From assembly GCA_035048485.1 (NCBI GenBank), contig CM068589.1, forward strand, positions 9,094,869-9,158,868: 64,000 nucleotides of DNA. The letters are read 5' to 3'. This stretch comes from Pteria penguin. Its lineage: Eukaryota; Mollusca; Bivalvia; Pterioida; Pteriidae. Under the pieces are notes generated by a model. That model saw only the letters and a list, made by a program, of their open reading frames with translations, was not told the origin of the DNA and did not search any database. The translations under genes were made by a program, and so were the position numbers. Every line of letters begins with the position of its first letter. Within the stretch, counting starts at the first letter, position 1. Below, piece after piece: positions 32,008 to 44,616 of this stretch.

Positions 32008-33267
32008 TCCTATTGAATATCGATCCATTCTGCTTACATGATCACCTGGATTCCCACATTCAATGTATGTTGATTTATAGGAATAAAAAAGAATTAGGTT
32101 TATGAATATAATGATCCATGACTTTCAACGCTAAATACTTCACAGCGCAATGTGATTAATGTATGACTACGTTTACAGTGATTAATGCATTTCCGTATTT
32201 CATGTGATATTTAATAAATGATTTTAACCTCTTCAAAACATCTAATGATATCAATATAAGAACTCAAATTATCCAATAATAATACTTTACAACAGCAAGC
32301 TAACATACAGTTAACCATAAGTTACGGACCATATGAGTGATGACGTCGACGAAAAGAACTGTGAAACACGGATATAAATAAATTTGAATATGAATTTGGA
32401 TTTTGTAACTGCATGTAATTCTAAAATTTAAGATCTCATTACACCAGCATTGAAATCATCTCCAGGAAAACTGAAGAAATCTCACTTAAAGAAGTAATAA
32501 TGGCTATAAACAAAATATTATCTACGGACGTACTATTGAGAGTGGTATTAGCCTCCATAGACCAAACCAACTGAAATTAGAAAACATTCCCTGGTAAATA
32601 TAACTACATGTATAAAAGATAATTAATATTTTGCAACGTTTGAGAAGCAATGGCAGGTTAGAAAAGGCATTTGTGTTTAAATATACAGCTACATTAATGC
32701 ATAACAAAATATATATTCACTACATTATTAAAATTATTTATGCATCTCTAGGTACAAATTTGTTCGATTAATGTTTTGCCGTACCTATCAAGGTTGCAAA
32801 TTTTGGAACACAATTCCGTAGAAAAAAAAGTTTTTGAGTTATTTCTCCCATGTTGCGAGCTTTTTGTTTTCGTTCATAATTATAATGATAATTTTCCAAA
32901 AACAATTTTTTATATATGAAAGAGGACTTGTCTTTGTATCTTTTGATTATGTAAGACGTAATATACCCACTCAATAAAGTGATTACAATCCTATTCCCAG
33001 ATGTATAAACTATGCTATCTTACTGGAAAACACAGTAACAAAAACGTGAGACACAGAAAAGTCATGATGTAGCGTAGAATAAGATACGTTTAGTATTGCT
33101 TTATGTAACAGAGGCACTTAAAGCATTATATCCGGAATGAAGGAGAAACCGCACCCTGTGTAGCTAGCCAGACAACTACAGATGTCCATGTCATACTCAT
33201 ATATCTTAACAGAGCACTTATATCACGAATGTGCACATTCACCGAACATAACTATCTTAGAAGATTT
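32008..33267. other. Non-coding stretch
   Basis: AT-rich, short open frames only. Nothing recognised. Confidence 0.5.
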
Positions 33268-33562
33268 TGACATCTTATATACTAGAAGGTTACCTACTTT
33301 GACTTCTCCATATATAAATATCTATGGCATTTACACGATTTGACTCTTTCTAATGGGTATATGTGACGGATATTGCTAGCAAGTAGGAGATGATCACTCT
33401 CCCCAGGCACCTGATCTCACTCCATCATAGGGGTTCACATATGCTCCTCAAATAGACATATTTTGTTATTTTCCACTTTGTTTACATTTTCACTGATTTT
33501 GTATGTCCTTTGGTTTCATGATTTTCAGACTTGTGGTTTGAATTTATACATCATCTTTATAT
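33268..33562 (+). repeat. Penelope-like 3' tail, solo copy
   Basis: Matches 31707-32007 over its whole length, including the CAGGCACCTGATCTCACTCC core and the common 3' terminus. A tail-only insertion. Confidence 0.8.
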
Positions 33563-33872
33563 TGTACCACTCGAAATTAATCTAAAGATAAAATAAAGAG
33601 AGAGTGCAATTTTCTAAAAACGAATAAAAGAAAGAAATGAGAAATAGATGAACGATTGTATTAAAAGACACGTGCGTAAAGAAATATACCTATGATATTG
33701 ACCAATATTGTTTTATTAGTTACCGGCTCAGTTATGTGGCAGAAGTCACCATGGAGCCATATGCATACAATACATGAAAAACATAACAATCCTGTAGGAA
33801 ATTATGTACCTTATTTTTTTTTTTATAAATTTCAATCCTCTGCATCATTCGGAAAAAAGTAAATTGTTGAGT

Positions 33873-34260
33873 TGAGATAATGCTGGTATTCTCCTACATT
33901 CTCCTACTGAGATGGTGCTACTTCCTCGGTGGATGAATCGAGATGTTGCTTGTATTCTCTCACTGCCAAAGATGCTGCTACTTACCTAGGGAATGTGTAG
34001 AGGTAATGCGTGTATTTTTCACTGATTGAGATGGTGCCGCTTCCTCAGTGGATGAGTCGAGATCTTACTTGAATTATCTTACTGACTGGAATGGTGCTAC
34101 TTCCTCAGTGAGTGAATGGAGATAATGCTGGCAATCACCTTCTGAGGTGGTGCTGCTTCCTCAGCGGATGAGTTGAGATGTTGCTTGTATTCTCTTGCTG
34201 ACTGAGATGCCGATGCTTTCTCAGTGAGTGAATCGCAATAATGCTGGTATTCTCTTAGTG
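33873..34260. repeat. Minisatellite, about 60-base unit
   Basis: About six imperfect copies of a unit with GATGGTGCTACTTCCTCAG, at spacings of 56-60 bases (33911, 33971, 34030, 34090, 34146, 34205). Confidence 0.75.
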
Positions 34261-35737
34261 TGATAAATAATGGTTATTTCATAGGTTAAACACGCAAGGA
34301 CTAGGCAGCAAGAGTGCTGGCGAGCCGGACAATATTGATTTTTTTTTTTTGCGTCAAAAAAAAAAAAAAAAAAACCCAAACAAACAAACAAACAAACAAA
34401 AAAAAAACCCAAAAAACAAAACAAAACACACACACACGTACTTCAGTGGTTTCTAATGTGCAAAGGATTAACTAAATTAAATTCTATACACTGCTTTAGT
34501 GTGTGTGTTTTGTTCTTTTGTGTGTGTGTGGTTTTTTGTTTGTTTGTTTGTTTTTTGTTTGTTTTTTCTTTTAAATATCTATAAAAAAAAATAATAGATA
34601 TTCTCGTATTATCTTATTCATATTTACATTTATTTTCAAATTCTTTTACTTTGATACAGTAAGAATTGTTATTTCAGTTTTCAAGTACACTGTTTCGTAA
34701 TTGGAATGATTATTGGCTTTTTTCGTCTTCTCCATTCAGAACAAGCTTACTTCACCTGTACATCTGGTCTCTGAATATCAGTTAATGCCCACTGTGGTAT
34801 ATTGTTGTTAGTGATATCGGATTTGACACTAGTTACTTTCGAAATTTGCATTACTGCAATTTAGGTATACATTAATACTTTAGAGTATGTATGATAAAAG
34901 CTGAAAGTAAAAATATATAAACTTTGTTTCTGTCTTTTACTAGATTATGCAAAATGCCAATAGTACCTAGATGTCGCTCGGGCACCATTACTTTCCATAG
35001 CAACACAGTGCCCAACTAAATAGACATAAATAGGTAAATTTAATCTACATTCACCTCATTGCACATTCCCCATTTCTTTTCCATATTCTGATTCCCTTTA
35101 CAAACTGATTGCCTCTTCCTGGTACCCCAAATACGCATTTACAGTGTGGCACCATGGTTGCTTCCAAAATTCTTACATGTAGGTAAATTGTTAGATTTGA
35201 GAACAGATAGAATTCAGATGGAGCCTAAATCTGGAATATATGATGGATGGAGCTACAGTCCGTCGCAGTCGTTATTGCAACGTTCGTGGTGTGGGCGAGT
35301 GCATAATCCTGCAAGAGCAAAACGAGTTTAGTTAAGTTTCTTTTTTTTCTCAGAATCCCTTGTGGCAGTCTACAACTCATTTGCATGATTAAACCCTACA
35401 GACGAACATAAGAAAATCAACTATGGTTATTACTCGATTGTCGCAACAGATAAAGGACCTTGACTTCCCCAGCTGAGAAAACTTGAAAAATTTTAGGAGG
35501 GGTAAGCCAAGATGAATCCGCTGCATCTTTATATATGTAAGTTACTCATAGTGAGAAATAGAATGGAAAGACATGTCATATTTCTCCGCCTCATTTTGAT
35601 CCACATCACATATATAATCATGCACTAATGTTACATTTCAAAGAAGTAAGTGGTCAAGTAGTCAGAGGAAATATTTTAATTGTTGAATGTCCGGTACTTA
35701 TCGACTATTATTATCATTTCTTGTCTTTCTGTCTTTC

Positions 35738-35770
<33 letters not shown>

Positions 35771-35934
35771 TTTGACAGTGTAGACATAGAGGTACAGTCA
35801 AAATCAGGACAACTTTTACATGAATGTAAAATATCAAAATAAAGACGCGCCTAGAAGTAACATGCAGTGAAACTGGCATGAAATTGCATACCATATCGTT
35901 AAAAATTGTCGACAATTCAATAGATCACCAGTTT
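34261..35934. other. Non-coding stretch with simple repeats
   Basis: A-rich and T-rich tracts (34340-34440, 34500-34570, 35740-35773). No gene recognised. Confidence 0.5.
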
Positions 35935-36500
35935 GATCCGAATGTCGTGTAACTTCCAAGTGTGTTGTTTACTGTATTCAGTGTGCTTTTTGTGGGTTGA
36001 TATATGTCGGCGAAATCAAAGAGTAACTCATGAATAGAATGTCTGGCCATACATTCACTATCAGTAATGACAGCATTCAACTTCTTTATCGTTTTTCAAT
36101 CACTCAGATTGTTCCATTCTGTCTATGAAGTACCATCCTACCAATAACCCAAACCTCAGCACTCACGTTAGACGGAAAAGGGAGGATTAGTTGATAAGGC
36201 AATTATGAACACTTACTCCGTGTGGTTATATTGACCAAATTAATGGTATTAGGATTCTTAAACATCCAGGAAGTCAGTAAGTGTCTTGCGTTTGTTTGAT
36301 AAGATATCGAGGTCATGGTAAACAGAAATATAATAGATCCGAGATCCATAACATCTCCTCCTTTGGCCGTCTAACATCAAACAATCAAATTTTAGTTCTA
36401 TTCGTCTATGCGCTACCATTTAGAAAAGCTATATATGGGTTGAACGAATCCACAAGAAACTTTATTTCACCGAGTCTGGCGCTCTACAAGCTGTACTAAA
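35935..36500 (+). pseudogene. Penelope-like element 5' fragment: GIY-YIG nuclease
   Basis: Reads, across stops and frameshifts, as the N-terminal nuclease of the same element type as at 59041: VVYCIQCAFCGLIYVGE (the GIY-YIG motif), then LLYRFFNHSDCSILSMK, YHPTNNPNLSTHVRRKR and, in a later frame, HGKQKYNRSEIHNIS. It keeps the start of the nuclease that the copy at 61957 has lost. No RT follows. An old, dead fragment. Confidence 0.75.
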
Positions 36501-38080
36501 AGAAGAAAGAAACTGTGTAGTTTAGTAATTTTATTTTTAGATGTTGCATTAGGTATATAATTATTTAATATAATGCATTGTCGTTCAATTCAAACATAAA
36601 ACTACGGATTATGCCCTTGGTTGATACGAACAGCCATTGAAGCGCAGGTTATTATGAATGAATGGAACGATGTGCTTAAGTACAATCTTATCACGGTAGT
36701 GTCCACTTGTTAATATGCTCTCCACTATCATAGAAAAGGTCCTTTACATTAATTATTTCTTTCTCGGATAAAGATCTTTGGCACTTCATTTGTGAAACCG
36801 GTGAATCCTAATCTCTCATTAGCTGCAGTACTGTTGCTGTAGACTGAGGACGCCCTTGTACATAGAATAAGTGTCTTATTTTGTGTTTTCTTTCAGGAAT
36901 AACGCGCATTATATATCATATATGCATCAGCCATTCCTGCATGGAAACACAAAATAAGACACTTATTCTATATATATATATGTGCGCTTTTAACGCTAAA
37001 ATATCAAACTAGAAACTTCCATTTCCTATTTATAAACAGCACCATTAAATCATTCCAAATGTATACAGAATTTATACAGAAATAAAATACATAGGTCTTG
37101 AAAGCTTTATCTCAGGCAATTACAGTGGTTGTGCATATATAAGGAGATAACAAATTTGCGAGATGGTAATGATTTGTCTATCAGGTCCACAGGGATCATA
37201 TCCTTGACACTCCGCTCTTTTTCATATTCTTCAACGGTCTCTCAGAAGTCAACTTCTCATTTTTCAGTTTCTTTACAGATGACTGCTAAATGTTCCATAC
37301 AGTCAACGGTACAAAGGATAGTAAAATTTCATTAACAATACATTGCCGTACTTGAGATACATGTATAGTAAAATGACAAATCCTTTCTCACCGAGAGAAA
37401 TGTGTAGTCATACAGGTATCCTCTTAGCGAAAGGCTATCAGCACAGACTAACTGCTACTTATCACGATCTAGAAGTAGCAAGTACCTGGGCGTTACTATT
37501 AGTAACATCTTTATGTAGCATAAAAATTGATGCCAACACACCAAGATATAACATAGTTCTCGGCATAGTGAAGCGAAATCTAAGAAGCTGTAGAACATCT
37601 GCATATGCCAGAGCCTATGAACCCTTGGTCTTTGCTGCCATATATAGAACCTTTTTATCATCAAATTGACCAACAAGATATCGGCTGTTTTAGTGAAGCA
37701 CCATTCACAAGACATTAATGGGAAAGAAAAACAGACGGTTATACCTTATATCTAATTATATCTATATATATGTATATATATGTACACCTCGTTATTGAAA
37801 ATGAAGATAAACCCCACTTTCTTTACTTGTGTGACTTTAGATCAATTAATTCATAATGATTTGGCAGTTATTTCTGACAAATACAATGACGTTGCAACAA
37901 TAATAGATGTAAAATCACAGGGACATTGGCAGGTATCAATGGTATAATAACTTGCGAATGATACATCTGTCAATGTTTATATCTATTGTAATTGTACTCG
38001 TTTGAAATTAAATTAATTATTGGCTGTTTTTATTGAAAAGATGTATATGCATTTTAACTTTTATATTCTCTTGCTAGAGG
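36501..38080. other. Non-coding stretch
   Basis: No gene supported. Contains a 27-base perfect inverted repeat (36862-36971). Confidence 0.5.
36862..36971. repeat. 27-base perfect inverted repeat (stem-loop)
   Basis: 36862-36888 and 36945-36971 are exact reverse complements (ATAGAATAAGTGTCTTATTT...), with a 56-base spacer. It could be a small foldback element or an RNA hairpin. Confidence 0.8.
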
Positions 38081-38248
38081 TAAACTTCGAAAATCGTCAA
38101 CTTGATAGATATTTATACACGTTTTTCCTTTTTTTCAATACACTCTTTTCCTGAGTTCATTAACTTCCGCCCTTGTATCAATGAGAATTTATTTTACAAA
38201 TGTAGAATTCATCAGTCATTCTTATTGAGCATCACAATATATATTGAC
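38081..38248 (+). promoter_or_regulatory. Upstream region and 5' leader of receptor gene
   Basis: Block shared with 28268-28433: TTGATAGATATTTATA (TATA-like, about 38102-38117) and CCGCCCTTGTATCAATGAG shortly before the ATG. Conservation between duplicates while the introns drift suggests function, but recent duplication alone could also explain it. Confidence 0.45.
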
Positions 38249-41200
38249 ATGGTTGTTGTTATAGTGTGTTGGATAGTATTGTTGCATGGATGCCTTTGTA
38301 CAGCAATCTGTGGTACGTACACGTATGTTACATAAATAAATAAAACAATATATATATATATATATCAATTAGATTCAGTTATGGAATGATATGTTATTGG
38401 TGTTGAGGTTCATGACATTTTCCAGTGGCGTTCTGGATTAATTTTCCACCAAGAAACTGATAATTCCAATGAAACGATTGCTATGAATATCTGCTAATAT
38501 TTATTGATGTCGAAGATGATTTTTCTCTGGATAACGATATCACTGCGCTAATAATTCTGATTCGATGAATGCTCTTGATATTACGAGGTGGCATTGCCAT
38601 TCATAACCACAGGTACAAGCTTCATCCGCCCTTTATTGTAAACGCATTCTGACTGTATCCATGGAATATTGAAACCACCTCGGTATTTTTCATCGAAAAT
38701 ATAATATTGGATATGAAAATATTGTACTGTATGCGTATTGTAGCTGTATAACATTTGTCAGCAGTATTGTTATTTAAATATTAGGACACCGTTACACGAA
38801 GAAACTTAAGTGGATACTAACGATAAATGGCGGGTAGTGTACTTTTCTTGTAGGTGAATGAGTTTAATAAAACTTAATATTAACAACCCTGATTTATTTT
38901 CTTCTCTTTGATTCGTTTATCTTGCAGAATTACAGCTAGAATCTAAAAATCAAACAATTACACTGTCAAATACTACATTATACTTATCGGCTAGGATAAC
39001 GAACTTGAGAGAACAACCAACATTTCAATGGTCGTATGTCGTGAGTATCAGTTTTATGTACCATTTATTTTAAAAATTATGCCAGTGGGGTATCTAATAT
39101 CTTCAAGTGACAAATAAACATATTTATTCTGAAAATAGCATTGAAAATAAGGGATAATTAAACTCCTTTCTAATTTTATGATCGAGAAAGCATAGGGAAA
39201 GTTATATGTGATAAGCTCTATTTGGAGAATGACGTATACTTTACTACATTTTTGTGACTATGCTTACTATGACTAAATAAGAATAGCAAATCCTTGTCTG
39301 CTGAAATGAAACAAAATGATTATTCTTAATTATTTCTGGTATGCGGTATGCGTCTTCTTTATGTATTCAGTTACATACACCATTTACTTGTCAAGGTAAA
39401 AATGTGACTCGGAATTTTATGATCATAAGCAACGTAATCTTGGTTGAACATTTCAGAATTAAAAAGCAGCATGGTAAACCAAAAAGTCAAACAATGAAAG
39501 CAACATTATATTTGCAAGCATAAACCATTAACCAATCTGTTAAATAAAACAGATTCATTATAACTTTCTGATATTTGTATTTTGAGAACTCTGAAGGAGC
39601 TGTAGTATCTGACGATATTTGTTATTCCCACAAACACTACATCAACACAACAAAGTGCTACATAAGATGGCCACCTAATGGTGATATTTTGATGTATGGC
39701 CCTGTATTTATACGTATCAGAATACTAGATGGAGAATGTCAGAATGCTACCGACATATCAAAGCAGATCATATTTCCAGGTTAGGTGTTACTTCTTGTAA
39801 TATTGAAGTGTAATACAGAAATGTTTGATATAATAATTTATTGTAACAATACTTTCATCTTATTGAAAATGAATTACAATTTGATTTAACAGTGAGTATT
39901 GTATGTAAAACTGTATTGCATTCCACAATGTGTTCCTTCAGTCATCTGTGTAAATGTTACTTTTATTTCACTTGATAAAGAGCTCTTTAAATAAGACGCA
40001 CTGACAGTTCTTTCTTTGCTCTCTTCTGTATCATTATCATTATCTATTATGTATATTTGTTTAGTACCATGGAAAATATACAGAGTATCACCAACTGTCT
40101 ACGCATGTGTAACCACTGATCTCTATGTTTCGTTAATGAAGTGGACACTTATGTCTGACAATTACCTATACAACACATCGTTATTGGATGTAACAACGTG
40201 TAGAGGGACTTCACCATTTTATCATAAAATGACTTGTGAAAATTCGACTTCTGGAATACAAGTGTACATTCACATTAATGATACATATCTCGACGAACGT
40301 TTGGAATACAAAATTCGATGTTCAACACACCCAGACGGATATCATGGAAGTCAGTTTATAGAAATAATAGTTGGAGGTAAGTGTATCTTTTCCTTCAATA
40401 TTAACTAGATTGATTTGAACCGAACATTCAAAGGTGAATGGTGATTTTTTTCCATTTTGGTGCTAAAACACATTAAGCTTAAAATCAGGTAAAAATTTTT
40501 TTAGGTAAAAAATAATTCGTAATATATCATACGGCGTTATCTATGCTTTTTTTTTTTCATGAAAATTACTCTTTAAAACTGTGTAATTTTATGTCGTATT
40601 TTCTCAATTGTTTTTCTGTCAATTGGTCATTTCCCAAAGTAGTATTGTTAAACTAATATGCTTGCGCAAATATTTAAAGTACTGGTAAAAATGTTGTCTT
40701 GCGGCAACACAAAGGAAACAAATAAAGACTTCGCTTGTTTAGTACAATACTTATATTCAAGCTTGTCACGTAGAAAATAGCTTTACTTCTTTTCAGAGTG
40801 TAGATAATAAGTTTTAAGTCCTTGGTTCCCATACCAATTTTCTATTCACACGCTTTGGTATCCAAAGGTCAATGAGCCTCCACATTGGTAGACATTGTAT
40901 CGGTTTCTTTATTATTCTACTTTTATGTCTTTCTTAGTAAAATATTAAACATTCCACTGTACTATAATAATACAGTAAAGTAGTTGATATTGTTCTTTAG
41001 TGAATATGCATATGTAATACTTGATTTAAGTGAAAAACGAAGAAGTACCGAAGGGTAAACCATATCTCACAGTCCATGGAATAAAGGGGACAATATCGTG
41101 TATAGTGTCATATTCAGACAAATGCGAACCCCAATAAAATCGAGGTGAGACCAGGTGCCCTGGAGGAGTAAGCGTCCCCTGGTTGATTGAAAAAGGGGTG

Positions 41201-44200
41201 GTTTTAGATCATAAAAGAACAACCTCAGCATATACTTACAAATATATACATTAAGATGCATTTTAAAGTGACATGCTCTCGATATCGCGTGATTGTTTTA
41301 TATTAAAGATATAAAAAAAACCCCACTAACTTATACTTTACAGGAACCCATTTAGCAGAAAATGTATTTTTACTTTCCATTGTCAAACTTACCATTGTAC
41401 GGTAAAATTTAGATAAAGTGTAAGGATTTATTGAGCTATAACAGTCTAAAATGATAACGATAAATTACAGACAAAAGCTTATTCATTCAAGCAAAATATT
41501 AACACCTTTCTTTATTCAACCAAAGAATTGTCTGAGAGTTGCAATGGCAAATAGCATTCCTTTTCAAGTAAACATATTACAAATTTCTTCACACGATGAA
41601 TTTTTATTTTTGTATTGCGTTTTCTCTGAAATATTTGCCAAATGTTCTAGTTCTGTTTGTAGTGAATTTCCTAAATATAGTGGCAATTATAGAATATATA
41701 ATCAAAACATTCAAAGATGTATTATTCCTAGCTATAGCCCACATCAAAAAGCATTGTTTCCAATGGAATCCTAAATCTGTTGCGGAATATATTTTTAGAA
41801 ATGTGGTGTTCAATGTATTCTTGCAAAACGTTTGTCCGTTCCCGATGAAACTTATATTATTTTACCAATCAAATGCTAGGTAAACTAGTATAAATCGGCA
41901 TATACTTGATCCTTTAATGAGCATGTGTTTCCGTTGTCTATTACGTTAATTGCTTTCGGTTACATTTTTGGTGACCATTCCGACCTTTTATACGTTGTAG
42001 AACTGCGTTTTTAGATGTTATTTGTTATTCTAATTGTATGAAAGGAAACGATGAAAGCTCATAACTCAGCCGTGTAACATAAGTTATAAATGAGTGCAGT
42101 CGTAATATAGTATACAAGTTAACGCGAAAAGCGGTCACAAGGACTGTTTGACGGAATCGCGTGCGCTCTTCGCATTTACGCGGGAGGAGAATCGCGTTAA
42201 CGCGATTTATTTCATTGTGGGCTCGGACTAGTTGCACGATTTGTAACTCTTTCTCTGCATTGGTATGGATGGTGGAAATAAAATGGATCTTATTAAATTA
42301 CTGAGAATGTCACCATATATACGTGAATTAAATACAATGTATAAATGACGCCTAGGTTTAAGGATTAATGTCATATAACAAAGAAAATTATTAGACATGT
42401 AATAAGGATTTATGAGAAACTTCATCAGTCTATACTATAAAGAAACTAGCATAATTACATTCTGAATTTTATTTTATGGATTTATTCTGAATTAATTTAA
42501 TTATATTTTTATTTCTTTTTATGTGTTATTTTAATCAATCCATTTATGTATTTTTTTTTTATTTAAGTACTAATTATTATTATTATTATTATCATATATC
42601 TATTTTTGCAATTTAGTTATTTTTCATTATTTTTTAATATCAGAATAATACTCATTGTAATTATTTTCATTAATCTTATTTATTGTTATATTATTGCTGT
42701 TGTTCTTGTTATCAATATTGTTATTGTAAAAAGGATAAATTTAATATTCAATGTACGGAAATCGCGTTCAATATTTCTAAAATCCATCACTTAATACGTA
42801 ATGGTTTATTTAACTCTAGATATTTTATAAATATTTATATTTTCTTATATTCAAATATACAATGTATAAAGCGATCCTAATTCAAGATCTTCTATATTTA
42901 CATGTTAATATAACTATTAAGTTGTAAGCAAGTGAACGTGGCTATCAACGCGGCAGTCAAGCGTGTTAACGCAGTCTCAAAATTAATTTCCCTTGGAAAT
43001 TGCAAACACAGTCCTGAGCGCACGAGGAGAGCAAGCTTCGCTTTAAAGCGGCGTTCCATAGAAATGTATTGTTCATTATGCAATAATTTGAAAAAAAAAG
43101 GTGCAGCTGCAATACCGACTTACATGTAGTGCTACTTATAATGTTAAAAGAATAATAATCAAGTGACATAAAGTGCCGTCCTTTCTCACTTTCTGACAAG
43201 ACAAACGTTTTGAAATATGTTAACATTTTTGAATTGTTATATAATGAAATTTAGGCTGGAGTTACATATTCAAAGATTAAATGAGTGATAAGTTGCGTCT
43301 TGTTGAAATTATCTTTAACATTTTTCGATTAATCGTTAAATGAATACACTATACCGACTTTTCATACATAAGTACTGATCAATTAAACTTATCAATTATA
43401 GTCTATTTTTCGTTTTAAGGGACAACTTCTGATGATATACCTGATAATATGACGACTCAAACAAACATAACCACATCTACCTCTGTTACTCAAGAAAACG
43501 GTATGCTTAGTTTGTAATGACATATGATATCTATTTGTTGGGTTTTATTCCAATAGGTATGGAAATATAGATATTAAAAGTTCTATTGTTAAGCATACTT
43601 CAGATTTTAATATCAAATGACCCTGATATTTCCGAAAACCTGGTTACACTTGTGACTTTAAGAGGAGAATGATTGTCCACCATGGTTTATTTTGTAGATG
43701 TGTAACAGTGATAAACAGAAGATTGAGTGTTCGGATCGTAATCGGAAGATGCCTGGATTGAGAAATACCGGCATTGCTTTTAAGAAATTAGTAATGCGTG
43801 ACATAAGACAAGAAATAAAAATTACTTGGACGCATTTGTTAGATCTTGATATTCGATTGAATTAAATTATTAGCAACCAAAATGTTGAGGGATTTTGCAA
43901 TGATACTGCCACATTTTATGACATATCTGTTAATATCAAAAAGAGGTAATGAGTGCTCTTAACATTTAACATAAAGGAACAGAATAGACACCTATTGTAA
44001 GAGTTCTAATAAGAAATGTTATTAATTACACTGTATTTATAGACCTATGAACACAAAATCCCATAACGCATTCCATAATGTCATAAGGTTGGGGTAAACG
44101 ACGTAAAATATCTTTAACATGAACTGCATGTCTGCAAAACTTAAGCAGTTAAATACATAAAAACGCCCGATGGAAATGCACTTAGGGTATTTACTTGGAG

Positions 44201-44519
44201 TTGGCATTTGAAGTACGGATGATTACTAAAATACCCTAGTATAACAACTTACAACATTAAAATGCTATCAAAAAATGAATATATGCGGTGAACTGACTGA
44301 CTGATTTTTGTTTTACGTGTTTTACGTCATTCCACGATTATTTCACGTATATGGTGAAGGCATCTGACTGATGCATCGCATGGAAACTGTCTCATCCGAA
44401 AGACAGAACACCGGTGTGTCCAAGGCGGGAGTCGAACCCGGGACATCTTGATCACGAGCCGAGCCGACCACCTTATCCACTAGGCCACACCGGCTTTATG
44501 CGGTAATATACATATATAT

Positions 44520-44616
<97 letters not shown>

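Noticed and set aside
33873..34260. CRISPR-like array
   Set aside because: Units of 56-60 bases diverge throughout with no constant repeat and variable spacer; it is a minisatellite in a eukaryote.
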